From Bradyrhizobium sp. (lineage in GTDB: Bacteria > Pseudomonadota > Alphaproteobacteria > Rhizobiales > Beijerinckiaceae), in contig SSMV01000028.1 in assembly GCA_004799435.1 (NCBI GenBank), positions 1 to 32,599 on the forward strand: 32,599 nucleotides of DNA, given 5' to 3'. Below the pieces are notes generated by a model. It saw only the letters and a program-made list of their open reading frames with translations. It was not told where the DNA came from and did no database searches. Shown piece after piece: positions 21,235 to 30,236 of this stretch. Position 1 is the first letter of the stretch. Every line of letters begins with the position of its first letter. A program made the position numbers and the translations under genes.

Positions 21235-22046
21235 GACGCTGCTCCCGCGTCCGGTTCGCCAATGGCGGGGTCATCGCCCATGCCCGCCAGCACTTCCGCC
21301 ACGTGACGCGCCTTCACCGCGCGCCCCTCGCGCTGCATCTTGCCCGCCATGTTCAAAAGGCAGCCGAGATCGCCGGCGATCAATGTGTCGGCGCCGCTGG
21401 CGTCGATCTTGGCGCTTTTGCGGGTGACGATGGCGTCGGAAAGTTCGCCATATTTGACCGCGAAGGTTCCGCCGAAGCCGCAGCAAACGTCGGATTCCGC
21501 GAGTTCGACCATGCGCAACCCCTCGACGCCGGCGAGCAGCGTGCGCGGCTGGTCGCGCACGCCGAGTTCGCGCAGACCCGAACAGGAATCATGATAGGCG
21601 GCGACGCCCTCGTAGCGCGCCGACACCCGCTTCACGCCGAGCCGATCGACCAGGAAGCTGACAAGTTCGAAACATTTGGCGGCGAAGGCCGTCGCCTTGA
21701 TCGCCATTTCCGGCTCGTCCACGAAGAGTTCGGGATAATGTTTGGCGAGCATGCCGGCGCAGGAGCCACTCGGCGCGACGACATAATCGCAGCCCGCGAA
21801 GGCGTCGATGGTTCGTCTGGCGATCGCCTGGGTCGAAGGCCGGTCGCCCGAATTGAACGCCGGCTGCCCGCAACAGCTTTGTGACGGCACGATAACCTTG
21901 CAGCCTGCGTCCTCGAGCAGCTTGACGGCGGCGAAGCCAACGCTCGGGCGCAGAAGATCGACCAGGCAGGTAACGAACAGGCCGACCCGAATCGGGGGCT
22001 TCACAGCTTCGCTTTCGGCCACTGCCTTCCTCGCCGTTCCGGTCAT
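21231..22046 (-). CDS. lutA: Lactate utilisation protein LutA (CCG-domain oxidoreductase subunit)
   Basis: A 271-residue LutA/YkgE-type protein with two cysteine-rich CCG domains: VIVPSQSCCGQPAFNSGDRP with the downstream PSGSCAGM, and VAAYHDSCSGLRELGV followed by DVCCGFGGTFAVKYGEL. These ligate an iron-sulfur centre in the lactate-oxidising LutABC complex and resemble the heterodisulfide reductase CCG domain. The ATG at 22046 is chosen because the conserved region (PPIRVGLFVTCLVDLLRPSV) starts soon after; the longer frame overlaps the divergent pncB. First gene of the lutABC operon, divergent from pncB over 57 bases. Confidence 0.93.
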   Translation of the reverse strand: MTGTARKAVAESEAVKPPIRVGLFVTCLVDLLRPSVGFAAVKLLEDAGCKVIVPSQSCCGQPAFNSGDRPSTQAIARRTIDAFAGCDYVVAPSGSCAGMLAKHYPELFVDEPEMAIKATAFAAKCFELVSFLVDRLGVKRVSARYEGVAAYHDSCSGLRELGVRDQPRTLLAGVEGLRMVELAESDVCCGFGGTFAVKYGELSDAIVTRKSAKIDASGADTLIAGDLGCLLNMAGKMQREGRAVKARHVAEVLAGMGDDPAIGEPDAGAAS

Positions 22047-22103
22047 GCCGGCCTTGGCGGCGGCGCCCTTGTCGCTCGTCGCCCCGCACCCTAGTCTCCC
22101 GGC

Positions 22104-23417
22104 ATGATCCCGGATATCGCCACGCGTGTCTATAATCATGCATTTCGCATCGATCCGATCGTGCGAACGCTGCTCGACACCGATTTCTATAAGCTGCTGA
22201 TGCAGCAAATGATCTGGAAGCAGCACCGCGACCTGCGCGTCACGTTCCAGATCCACAATCGCTCAAGCGAGATTCGCCTGGCCGACATCGTCGATGAGGG
22301 CGAGTTGATCGCCCAGCTCGACCACGCGAGGTCGCTGCGACTGGCCAAAAACGAGATGATCTGGCTCGCCGGTAATTCCTTCTATGGCGCCAAGCAGATT
22401 TTCGAACCCGACTTCATGGAGTGGCTCGCCGGCTTCCAATTGCCGGAATATGAGCTGACCCGCCGGGATGGCCAATATGAACTGCGCTTCGCCGGCCCCT
22501 GGGTCGGCACGACGATGTGGGAAATCCCGGCGCTGGCGATCGTCAATGAATTGCGCGCCCGCGCCGCCATGCGGATGATGAGCCGCTTCGATCTCGATCT
22601 GCTCTATGCGCGCGCCAAGGCGAAGCTCTGGGGCAAGGTCGAGCGGCTGCGCGTGCTGGCCGCCGAGGGTCCGCTGAAGCTCTCCGATTTCGGCACCAGG
22701 CGCCGCCACAGCTTTCTCTGGCAGCGATGGTGCGTCGAGGCGCTTCAGGAAGGGCTCGGTGAGAATTTCGTCGGCACCTCCAACGTCAAACACGCGATGG
22801 ATCTCGGCCTCGAGGCGATCGGCACCAACGCGCATGAGTTGCCGATGGTCTACACCGCGCTCGCCAATGACGACGAGGCGATGCGCCAGGCGCCCTATGA
22901 AGTGCTGCGCGACTGGTCGAAAGTCTATGGCGGCAATCTGCTGGTCGTTCTGCCCGACTGCTATGGCTCGACGAGCTTCCTTGAGCAGGCGCCCGACTGG
23001 GTGGCGGACTGGACAGGCGCAAGGCCCGACTCGAAGGCGCCTCTGGCGGCGGCGGATGAACTGATTTCCTGGTGGCGCCAGCGCGGACGCGATCCGCGCG
23101 AGAAGCTGCTGGTTCTCTCCGACGGAATGGACATCGACACAATCGAGACCGCGGTCCGCGGGTTGCGCGGCCGCATCAATGTCTCGATCGGCTGGGGCAC
23201 CAATCTAACCAATGATTTCGTCGGCTGCGCCTCGGGCGGCGCCGACGGCGATCTGCGCGCCTTCTCGATCGTCTGCAAAGTGGTCGAGGCGGAAGGCCGG
23301 CCGGCGGTGAAGCTCTCCGACAATCCCAATAAGGAGATCGGTCCGCCAGACGAGATCGCCCGCTATCGCCGCGTGTTCGGCGTGACGGGCATGGCGGCGC
23401 AGCCGGTGCTGGTCTAG
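22104..23417 (+). CDS. pncB: Nicotinate phosphoribosyltransferase
   Basis: The 437-residue enzyme joins nicotinate to PRPP (with ATP hydrolysis) to make nicotinate mononucleotide in the Preiss-Handler NAD salvage route. Family motifs: [16 protein letters not shown] near the start, [33 protein letters not shown] with NAHELPM following (catalytic His region), [13 protein letters not shown] and [12 protein letters not shown], ending [11 protein letters not shown]. Length matches the family. It sits between the divergent lutABC operon and the rightward permease-glcDEF unit, with 57 bases to lutA and 197 to the permease. The ribosome-binding site is weak. Confidence 0.96.
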   Translation: MIPDIATRVYNHAFRIDPIVRTLLDTDFYKLLMQQMIWKQHRDLRVTFQIHNRSSEIRLADIVDEGELIAQLDHARSLRLAKNEMIWLAGNSFYGAKQIFEPDFMEWLAGFQLPEYELTRRDGQYELRFAGPWVGTTMWEIPALAIVNELRARAAMRMMSRFDLDLLYARAKAKLWGKVERLRVLAAEGPLKLSDFGTRRRHSFLWQRWCVEALQEGLGENFVGTSNVKHAMDLGLEAIGTNAHELPMVYTALANDDEAMRQAPYEVLRDWSKVYGGNLLVVLPDCYGSTSFLEQAPDWVADWTGARPDSKAPLAAADELISWWRQRGRDPREKLLVLSDGMDIDTIETAVRGLRGRINVSIGWGTNLTNDFVGCASGGADGDLRAFSIVCKVVEAEGRPAVKLSDNPNKEIGPPDEIARYRRVFGVTGMAAQPVLV

Positions 23418-23499
23418 CGCGCACCCAGCGTTTCACCGCCGTGACGAATTCGTGAAAGCGAAATCCCTTGCTTTTCCGGGCGATCGGCGGACCCCGCCG

Positions 23500-23528
23500 T
23501 TGACCCGGCCGAACCCGCCACGCTAGCC
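23500..23528 (+). promoter_or_regulatory. Possible promoter of the permease-glcDEF unit
   Basis: TTGACC and CTAGCC are separated by 17 bases in the pncB-permease gap, about 86 bases upstream of the permease start. The -35 is good; the -10 is only a fair match. No operator palindrome stands out in the gap. Confidence 0.3.
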
Positions 23529-23614
23529 TCGCGCCCTCGGCGTCGAACACAGACGCCCAATGGTCGCAAGCCCAAAGCGGCGCGACTCATAAAAAGCCAT
23601 TTGGGGAGGAACGC

Positions 23615-25231
23615 ATGTTCCAACAATTGCTGACGCCGGTCGCGGACAGTCTGGCGCTGTCTTTCGTCGTCGCGAGCCTGCCAATTCTCACCGTGCTCGT
23701 CCTGCTCGGCCTCTTGCGGCGCCCGGCCTGGCAGGCTTCGCTCGCCGGTCTTGTCGTCGGCCTCGTCATCGCGGTTGCGCTCTGGCGTCTTCCCCCCGGT
23801 CTCGCGATCGACGCCACGCTCGACGGCGTGGTCTTCGCGCTATGGCCGGTGATGTGGATCGTCGTCAACGCGATGCTGCTCTACAACATCGCCGTCACCT
23901 CGGGTCGTTTCGACGCCTTCCGCCGCTGGACGCTTCATCATCTGCCCAATGACCGCCGCATCCTGCTGGTGGCGATCGGCTTCTGCTTCGGCGCGCTGTT
24001 AGAGGGCATCGCCGGCTTCGGCACGCCGGTGGCGATCACCAGCTCGCTGCTCATCATGGTTGGCTTCGCCCCACTTGAAGCGCTGGTCTATGTGCTGATT
24101 TTCAACACGGCTCCGGTCGCTTTCGGCGCGCTCGGCGTGCCGGTGACCACGCTCGGCGGCGTCACCGGCCTGCCGGCCGCGACGCTGGGCGCGATGATCG
24201 GCCGACAATTGCCCTTCATGGCTTTGATCCTGCCCTTCTATGTGATGTTCGCCTATGGCGGCGCGCGCTCGGTCAAGGCGCTCTGGCCGGCGCTACTCGT
24301 CGCCGGCGGCAGTTTCGCGATCCTGCAATTCGTCACCGCCAATTTCATCGACTATTCGCTGACCGATGTGCTCGCCTCGCTCGGCTCTCTGGCCGTGACG
24401 CTTGGCTTCCTTAAGCTGTGGAAGCCCGCGCCCGACCCGGAATTCGCCATTCGCGCCCCAGTCGAAGATGCGCCCGTCGCGAGCGATACGCCGGCGTGGC
24501 AGGGCTGGCTGCCGTGGCTGATCGTCTCTGCGGTCGTCATCATCTGGACCTGGTTCAAGATCTTCTCTTACGGCCAGATTGCGATCCCCTGGCCCGGCCT
24601 CGACAAGGCGATCTCGATCACGCTTTACGACAACAAGCCCTATGCGGCGGTCTGGACGTTCCAGCCGCTGGCGACCGGCACCGGCATTCTCGTGGCGTCG
24701 CTGATCACCGCGGCGGTCTGCGGCCTTGGGCTCGACGGGCTCCTCGCCAGCGCGATGCGCACCGCGCGCCAGATCTGGCTCGCGGTCGTCACCGTCTGTT
24801 TCATCGTCGGGCTCGCCTTCCTGATGAACTACTCGGGCCTGGCCTATACGCTCGGCAAGGGCGTCGCCTCGGTCGGCACGATGTTTGTCATCCTGTCGCC
24901 GTTCCTCGGCTGGGTCGCCGTGTTCCTGTCCGGCAGCGACACATCGGGCAATGCGCTCTTCGGCAATCTCCAGGTCGTCGCCTCGAAACAGCTTGGGCTC
25001 AATCCCATCCTGTTCGCGGCGGCGAATTCCTCGGGCGGCGTGATGGGCAAGATGATCTCGCCGCAGAATATCGCGACCGGCGTGTCCGTCACCGCGCTCA
25101 AGGGCCGGGAAGGCGAGGTCTTCGCCCGAACCCTGCCCCATAGCATCATCCTGACCTTAATCCTCGGACTGCTGATCGCCTTGCAGCAATATGTTATTCC
25201 GTGGATCATTCCGGCTCTTCCCGGCCAATAA
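23615..25231 (+). CDS. lctP: Lactate/glycolate permease (LctP family)
   Basis: A 538-residue polytopic inner-membrane protein with about 12-14 hydrophobic helices, of the lactate permease family (TC 2.A.14). Typical stretches are LEGIAGFGTPVAITSSLL, PVAFGALGVPVTTLGGVTGL, NYSGLAYTLGKGVASVGTMF and SSGGVMGKMISPQNIATGVS. LctP imports L-lactate, and its homologue GlcA imports glycolate, by proton symport. The gene runs into glcD after a 57-base gap and faces lutABC across pncB, so either substrate is plausible here. A GGGGAGGA ribosome-binding site precedes the ATG. GlcA or LldP would be equally valid names. Confidence 0.92.
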   Translation: MFQQLLTPVADSLALSFVVASLPILTVLVLLGLLRRPAWQASLAGLVVGLVIAVALWRLPPGLAIDATLDGVVFALWPVMWIVVNAMLLYNIAVTSGRFDAFRRWTLHHLPNDRRILLVAIGFCFGALLEGIAGFGTPVAITSSLLIMVGFAPLEALVYVLIFNTAPVAFGALGVPVTTLGGVTGLPAATLGAMIGRQLPFMALILPFYVMFAYGGARSVKALWPALLVAGGSFAILQFVTANFIDYSLTDVLASLGSLAVTLGFLKLWKPAPDPEFAIRAPVEDAPVASDTPAWQGWLPWLIVSAVVIIWTWFKIFSYGQIAIPWPGLDKAISITLYDNKPYAAVWTFQPLATGTGILVASLITAAVCGLGLDGLLASAMRTARQIWLAVVTVCFIVGLAFLMNYSGLAYTLGKGVASVGTMFVILSPFLGWVAVFLSGSDTSGNALFGNLQVVASKQLGLNPILFAAANSSGGVMGKMISPQNIATGVSVTALKGREGEVFARTLPHSIILTLILGLLIALQQYVIPWIIPALPGQ

Positions 25232-25241
25232 GGCCAAGGGA

Positions 25242-25265
25242 CGCGCGCCGCGCAATCGGCGCGCG
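25242..25265 (+). other. GC-rich hairpin between permease and glcD genes
   Basis: A perfect 9-bp stem (25242-25250 with 25257-25265, CGCGCGCCG/CGGCGCGCG) with a 6-base loop lies in the 57-base gap, without a following T-run. It is more likely to be an mRNA-stabilising or attenuating element than a full terminator. It could set different expression levels of the permease and the glcDEF genes. Confidence 0.45.
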
Positions 25266-25288
25266 CCCCGCTTTCGGAAACGCCGACC

Positions 25289-26722
25289 ATGTCGCAAATC
25301 GCATTTCCGAAACCCGATCCCAAAATCCTGGCCCGGCGGGATGAGATTGTCGCAGGCCTCGCGGCGATCCTGCCGCCTGACGGCGTGATTGCCGATCTCG
25401 CCGGGCGACGCGCCTTCGAGACCGACGCCTTGACCGCCTATCGCCGCGTGCCGCTGGCGGTGGCGCTGCCGCGCTCGGTTGAGGAAGTCGCGGCGACGAT
25501 GAAGTTTTGTCGCGATGTCGGCGTGAACGTCGTTCCGCGCGGCGCCGGCACGTCGCTGTCGGGCGGCGCGATCCCGCAGGAGGACGCGGTCGTCATCGGC
25601 CTCTCCAAGATGAGCCGCATTCTCGAAATCAACCTCGCCGATCGCTATGCGCGGGTCGAGGCCGGCGTCACCAATCTCGCCATTTCCGAAGCGGTCGCGC
25701 CCGAGGGCTTCTTCTATGCGCCCGATCCGTCCTCGCAGCTCGCCTGCACCATCGGCGGCAATGTCGGCACGAATTCGGGCGGCGCGCATTGCCTCAAATA
25801 TGGCGTGACGGTCAATAATCTGCTCGGTGTCCGCCTCGTCACGCTGGATGGCGAGGTTCTCGATCTCGGCGGGCCGGAACTCGAAGCGGCCGGCCTCGAT
25901 TGGGTCGGCCTTGTCTGCGGCTCGGAGGGCCAACTGGGAATCGTCGTCGAAGCGACCGTCAAGCTGCTGCGCGCCGCCGAAGGCGCACGCCCGGTGCTTT
26001 TCGGCTTCGATTCGGCCGACGACGCCAGCCGCTGCGTCGCGGCGATCATCGGCGCGGGAATTCTGCCGGTGGCGATGGAATATATGGACCGGCCGGCGAT
26101 CGCGATCTGCGAGAATTTCGCGCACGCCGGCTATCCGCTCGACGTCGAGGCGATGCTGATCGTCGAAGTCGAAGGCGGCGAAGCCGAGATCGCCGCCGAA
26201 CTCGCGCGCATCGCGGCGATCGCCAAGGCGCATAATGTTCGCGTGACGCGCGAATCGATGTCGGCGATGGAAAGCGCACAGATCTGGAAGGGCCGCAAAT
26301 CCGCCTTCGGCGCGACAGGCCGCGTCGCCGACTATATTTGCATGGACGGCACCGTGCCGACGGGACGCCTGCCGGAGGCGTTGCGCCGGGTCGGGAAGAT
26401 CTGCGCCGCCTATGGCCTCAGGGTCGCCAATGTCTTCCACGCCGGCGACGGCAACATGCATCCGCTGATCCTCTATGACATCAACGATCCGGCCCAGCAG
26501 GAGAAAGCCGAACAGGCCGGCATGGATGTGCTGAGGATGAGCGTCGAACTCGGCGGCTGCCTGACCGGCGAACATGGGGTCGGCATCGAGAAGCGCGACC
26601 TGATGGGCGACCAGTTCTCAGCCCAGGAGCTCGCCCAGCAGATGCGAGTTCGCGCCGCTTTCGATCCGCAATGGCGGCTGAACCCGGCCAAGGTCTTTCC
26701 GCTCGATGGGAGAGCGGCGTGA
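25289..26722 (+). CDS. glcD: Glycolate oxidase FAD subunit GlcD (or D-lactate dehydrogenase-like)
   Basis: The 477-residue flavoprotein has the PCMH-type FAD domain with PRGAGTSLSGGAIP at residues 83-96 and IGGNVGTNSGGAHCLKYGVT. The C-terminal FAD-linked oxidase domain follows, with FHAGDGNMHPLILYD and GCLTGEHGVGIEKR. GlcD is the catalytic subunit that oxidises glycolate to glyoxylate (and D-lactate to pyruvate) in the GlcDEF complex. Length fits the family. The gene is first of three; its stop overlaps the glcE start (GTGA). The substrate preference cannot be read from the sequence. Confidence 0.93.
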   Translation: MSQIAFPKPDPKILARRDEIVAGLAAILPPDGVIADLAGRRAFETDALTAYRRVPLAVALPRSVEEVAATMKFCRDVGVNVVPRGAGTSLSGGAIPQEDAVVIGLSKMSRILEINLADRYARVEAGVTNLAISEAVAPEGFFYAPDPSSQLACTIGGNVGTNSGGAHCLKYGVTVNNLLGVRLVTLDGEVLDLGGPELEAAGLDWVGLVCGSEGQLGIVVEATVKLLRAAEGARPVLFGFDSADDASRCVAAIIGAGILPVAMEYMDRPAIAICENFAHAGYPLDVEAMLIVEVEGGEAEIAAELARIAAIAKAHNVRVTRESMSAMESAQIWKGRKSAFGATGRVADYICMDGTVPTGRLPEALRRVGKICAAYGLRVANVFHAGDGNMHPLILYDINDPAQQEKAEQAGMDVLRMSVELGGCLTGEHGVGIEKRDLMGDQFSAQELAQQMRVRAAFDPQWRLNPAKVFPLDGRAA

Positions 26723-27915
26723 AGGGTTCGAGCGAAGCGCCGCTGGCGCCGAGCGACGAAGCGGAGGCCTGCGCCTATGTCGCCGAGGCGCGCGGGCGCA
26801 AGGAGGCGCTCGACATTGTCGGCGGCGGTTCGCGTTCCGGCTTCGGCCGCCCACCTGAGGGCCGACACGCGCTGTCGAGCGCCAGGCTGACCGGAATTGT
26901 CTTTCACGAACCAGCGGAAATGACCTTGCGCGCGCGGGCCGGCGCCACGCTTAGCGCCATCGAGGCCGCGCTCGACGCGCATAATCAAATGCTGCCCTTC
27001 GAGCCGATCGACCATCGCATGCTCTATGGCGGCGGCGGCGAACCGACGATCGGCGGCCTCGTGGCGACGAACGCCTCGGGACCGCGCCGGGTCAGCGCCG
27101 GCGCGGCGCGCGACAGCCTGATCGGCCTGCGTCTGATCAATGGGCGCGGCGAGGCGATCGCCAGCGGTGGACGGGTGACCAAGAATGTCGCCGGCCTCGA
27201 TCTGGTGAAGATCAATTGCGGCGCGCTGGGCGGCTTCGGACTGATCACCGAAGCGACTTTCAAGCTGCTGCCGCGACCTGAAAGCGAGACGACAATCGTC
27301 ATCCGCCGTCTCGACGACGCGCAGGCGGTCGCGGCGATGACCCAGGCGCTCGGTTCGCCCTATGGCGTCAGCGGCGCTGCGGCGTTGTCGGCGGGCATGG
27401 GGCGCGAATTCTCGCGCACGATCCTGCGGCTTGAGGGCTTCGTCGATTCCGTCGATCAGCGGGCCGAAAAATTGCTGGCCGCGCTCGCGGACTTCGGCGC
27501 CGAGCGCGTCTTGGGCGGTGAAGACTCGCGCCGCTTGTGGCGCGGCGTGCGCGACGCCGAATTCATCGCCAAGCCGCGCGAGCGTGCGGTCTGGCGGATC
27601 GGCGTGAGACCGTCGCGCGCGGTCGAATTCGTCAACCGGCTTGGCCCGACCGCTTTGGCCCATTTCTACGATTGCGGTGGCGGCCTGATCTGGCTGGCGA
27701 GCGATCCGACCGTCGAGAGCGCGGCGGCGGTGCGCGCCGCCCTCGTGGCAAGTGGCGGCCATGCGACGCTGATGCGCGCGCCGTCCCCTCTGCGCGCCGC
27801 GGTCGACGTCTTCACGCCGCTCTCGCCCCCTCTTGCGGCGCTGACGCAGCGGGTTAAAGCGGCCTTCGATTCCGACGGACTGTTCAATCGCGGACGCATG
27901 TACGCAGGGATTTGA
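26719..27915 (+). CDS. glcE: Glycolate oxidase FAD-binding subunit GlcE
   Basis: A 398-residue protein with a PCMH FAD-binding domain: DIVGGGSRSGFGRP, ALSSARLTGIVFHEPAEMTL, GGEPTIGGLVATNASGPRRV and RVTKNVAGLDLVKINCGALG. The C-terminal PLSPPLAALTQRVKAAFDSD region then ends in GLFNRGRMYAGI, the pattern of GlcE. The GTG at 26719 overlaps the glcD stop by four bases and is preferred to the ATG at 26671, which lies inside glcD. GlcE is the second flavin subunit of glycolate oxidase. It is coupled to glcF by a stop/start overlap of one base (TGATG). Confidence 0.93.
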   Translation: MKGSSEAPLAPSDEAEACAYVAEARGRKEALDIVGGGSRSGFGRPPEGRHALSSARLTGIVFHEPAEMTLRARAGATLSAIEAALDAHNQMLPFEPIDHRMLYGGGGEPTIGGLVATNASGPRRVSAGAARDSLIGLRLINGRGEAIASGGRVTKNVAGLDLVKINCGALGGFGLITEATFKLLPRPESETTIVIRRLDDAQAVAAMTQALGSPYGVSGAAALSAGMGREFSRTILRLEGFVDSVDQRAEKLLAALADFGAERVLGGEDSRRLWRGVRDAEFIAKPRERAVWRIGVRPSRAVEFVNRLGPTALAHFYDCGGGLIWLASDPTVESAAAVRAALVASGGHATLMRAPSPLRAAVDVFTPLSPPLAALTQRVKAAFDSDGLFNRGRMYAGI

Positions 27916-29216
27916 TGCAAACTCATTTTGCCCCAGAGCAACTCGCCGATCCGCATAATCGTGCGCTGGAGCCAATCCTGCGTTCCTGCGTTCACTGCGG
28001 CTTCTGCACCGCGACGTGTCCGACCTATGTCATCACCGGCGACGAACGCGATTCGCCGCGCGGACGCATCTATCTGATCAAGGATCTGCTGGAGAGCGGA
28101 CGCGCCCCGACCGCCGACGACGTCTGGCCGATCGACCATTGCTTGTCCTGCAACGCCTGCATGACGACCTGCCCCTCCGGCGTCGACTATCGTCGTCTGA
28201 TCGATCATGCGCGGGTTCTCGTCGAGACAGGTTACAAGCGCCCGCTGCCCGACCGATTGATGCGCGCCATGCTCGCGTGGATATTGCCCTCGCGCGTCGC
28301 TTTCGCGGTCGCACTTCGGCTCGCGGCGCTGGCGCGCCCCTTCTCGCCGCTGATCGCCAAGATCCCGCGCTTCGGTCCGCAGTTTGCCGCGATGCTGGCG
28401 CTCGCCGGGACGCAATCGCGACGCTCTCCGCCGCGACAGGACGACGATCAACCGACTCCGCTGGCCTCAGGCCGGCGACGCGTCGCGCTGCTGACCGGCT
28501 GCGCTCAGGCTGTTCTGGCGCCGCAGATCAATGCGGCGACCGAGCGCCTGCTCAACCGCGCCGGCGTCAGCGTTGCGCTGGCGCCGGGCGAAGGCTGTTG
28601 CGGCTCGTTGCTGCATCACATGGGCCGCGAAACACGCGCGCGCGATCAGATGCGCGCCAATGTGGATGTCTGGTCGAAGCTGATCGACGAGGGCGGGTTG
28701 GAGGCGATCGTCGTCACCGCGTCGGGCTGCGGCGCGACGATCAAGGACTATGGCGCGCTGCTTGCCGACGATCCGGCCTATGCGGCCGAGGCGGCGCGCG
28801 TCTCGGCGTTGGCGCGCGACGTCAGCGAATATGTCGCCGGCCTCGATATCGCCTATGCCGCGCCGCGCCCGCTCGTCGTCGCCTATCACGCCGCCTGCAC
28901 ATTGCAGCACGGACAAAGGATCGTCGAACCGCCCAAGGCGCTGCTGACGCGCGCCGGCTTTCGCGTTCGCAGCCCGGCGGAAGCGCATCTCTGCTGCGGC
29001 TCGGCGGGAACCTATAATATCCTGCAACCGGAAATGGCTGCAACGCTCGGGGCGCGCAAGACCGCCAACCTCGTGCGTCTGAAACCCGACGTCATTGCGG
29101 CGGGCAATATCGGTTGCCTGACCCAGATCGCCAGTGCAAGTGCGCTGCCCGTCGTCCACACGGTCGAGTTGCTCGATTGGGCCAGCGGCGGGCCGCCGCC
29201 GCTGGGGTTGGAATAA
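27915..29216 (+). CDS. glcF: Glycolate oxidase iron-sulfur subunit GlcF
   Basis: The 433-residue protein has two 4Fe-4S motifs near the N-terminus, CVHCGFCTATCPTY and CLSCNACMTTCPSGVDYRRL, followed by two CCG domains: VALAPGEGCCGSLLHHMGRE with ASGCGATIKDY, and AYHAACTLQHGQRI with LCCGSAGTYNILQPEMA. GlcF passes electrons from the flavin subunits to the membrane quinone pool. The ATG at 27915 shares one base with the glcE stop; a TTG one codon upstream is possible. It is the last gene of the permease-glcDEF unit. No clear hairpin terminator was found in the 129 bases before the SDR gene. Confidence 0.95.
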   Translation: MQTHFAPEQLADPHNRALEPILRSCVHCGFCTATCPTYVITGDERDSPRGRIYLIKDLLESGRAPTADDVWPIDHCLSCNACMTTCPSGVDYRRLIDHARVLVETGYKRPLPDRLMRAMLAWILPSRVAFAVALRLAALARPFSPLIAKIPRFGPQFAAMLALAGTQSRRSPPRQDDDQPTPLASGRRRVALLTGCAQAVLAPQINAATERLLNRAGVSVALAPGEGCCGSLLHHMGRETRARDQMRANVDVWSKLIDEGGLEAIVVTASGCGATIKDYGALLADDPAYAAEAARVSALARDVSEYVAGLDIAYAAPRPLVVAYHAACTLQHGQRIVEPPKALLTRAGFRVRSPAEAHLCCGSAGTYNILQPEMAATLGARKTANLVRLKPDVIAAGNIGCLTQIASASALPVVHTVELLDWASGGPPPLGLE

Positions 29217-29345
29217 ACATTCCTATTCGCGCAACCCCGCCATTGATTGCCGTGACCCCGCCGATCGGGCAGACTGCGCGGGCGTGCGGAAGCCTTTGCG
29301 CCGATCCGGACTTCGCCGCGACGCTTCATCCTCAGAGGACGCTCC

Positions 29346-30203
29346 ATGACCATGAACGCAGTCATCACCGGCGCCTCGACCGGCATCGGCCGCGCCGCCG
29401 TGAAGGTGCTCGCCGCCAATGGCTGGCGCGTCTTCCCCGCCGTGCGCAAAGCCGCCGATGCGGATTCGTTGCGAACAGAATTCGGCGACAAGGTCCATCC
29501 GCTGATCATGGACGTCACCGATCCGGCGGCTGTCGCAGCGGCCGCCAAGGAAACACGCGAGGCGCTCGCCGGACATACGCTCAACGGGCTCGTCAATAAC
29601 GCCGGAATGGCGCTGGGCGGCCCGCTGGCGCATCAGCCGGTCGACGAGATTCGTCGCGTCTTCGAGGTCAATGTCATCGGCGCGGTGACCGTGAGCCAGG
29701 CCTTCATCCCGCTGCTCGGCGCCGACCGCTCGCTCAGCGGCGCTCCGGGCCGGATCGTCAACATCACCTCGGTCGCCGGCGTTCTCGCGACGCCGTTCCT
29801 CGGCGATTACACGATGTCGAAACATGCGCTCGAGGCCTTCACCGACAGCCTGCGCCGCGAATTGATGCTCTATGGCATCGACGTGATCGCCATTGGCCCC
29901 GGCGCGGTCCTCACGCCGATCTGGGACAAGGCCGAGGGCGGCGACCAGAGCCGCTACGCCAACACCGATTTCGCCCCCGCCTTGTCCAAATTCCTCGCTC
30001 GCTTCATCGCCGGCGGCCGCAAAGGCCTGCCGGCCGAAGATATCGGCGAGGCGATCCGGATTGCGCTGACCGCGCCCAAGCCCAAGGCGCGCTACGCCAT
30101 TCTACGCAATCGCTTCTCCAACTTCACGATTCCGAGCCTGCTGCCCAAGCGCCTCCTCGATCGGCTGATCGGCGGCTCGCTCGGGCTGAAGCCACCGGCC
30201 TGA
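29346..30203 (+). CDS. Short-chain dehydrogenase/reductase
   Basis: A 285-residue classical SDR. TGASTGIG at residues 8-15 binds the nucleotide, NNAG is at about 84-87, and the catalytic triad residues Ser142, Tyr155 and Lys159 (YTMSK) are complete. Length exceeds a minimal SDR by about 35 residues at the C-terminus, a helical tail ending in LLPKRLLDRLIGGSLGLKPP that could touch membrane or partners. Substrate is unknown. It is preceded by an AGAGGA ribosome-binding site and by 129 bases of intergenic sequence without a clear promoter. It is followed after 33 bases by a DUF2461 gene. Confidence 0.9.
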   Translation: MTMNAVITGASTGIGRAAVKVLAANGWRVFPAVRKAADADSLRTEFGDKVHPLIMDVTDPAAVAAAAKETREALAGHTLNGLVNNAGMALGGPLAHQPVDEIRRVFEVNVIGAVTVSQAFIPLLGADRSLSGAPGRIVNITSVAGVLATPFLGDYTMSKHALEAFTDSLRRELMLYGIDVIAIGPGAVLTPIWDKAEGGDQSRYANTDFAPALSKFLARFIAGGRKGLPAEDIGEAIRIALTAPKPKARYAILRNRFSNFTIPSLLPKRLLDRLIGGSLGLKPPA

Positions 30204-30236
30204 CGGCGGCGAGGCAACGGCGAGGAACTTTCGGCC

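Noticed and set aside
26671-26721. Upstream ATG for glcE inside glcD
   Set aside because: It would overlap glcD by 52 bases. The GTG at 26719 gives the common four-base overlap, and the GlcE-like sequence begins after it.
25157-27975. Two long minus-strand frames opposite glcD and glcE
   Set aside because: Sense-strand flavin-binding motifs and stop/start overlaps identify glcD-glcE as the real genes. The antisense products have no family features.
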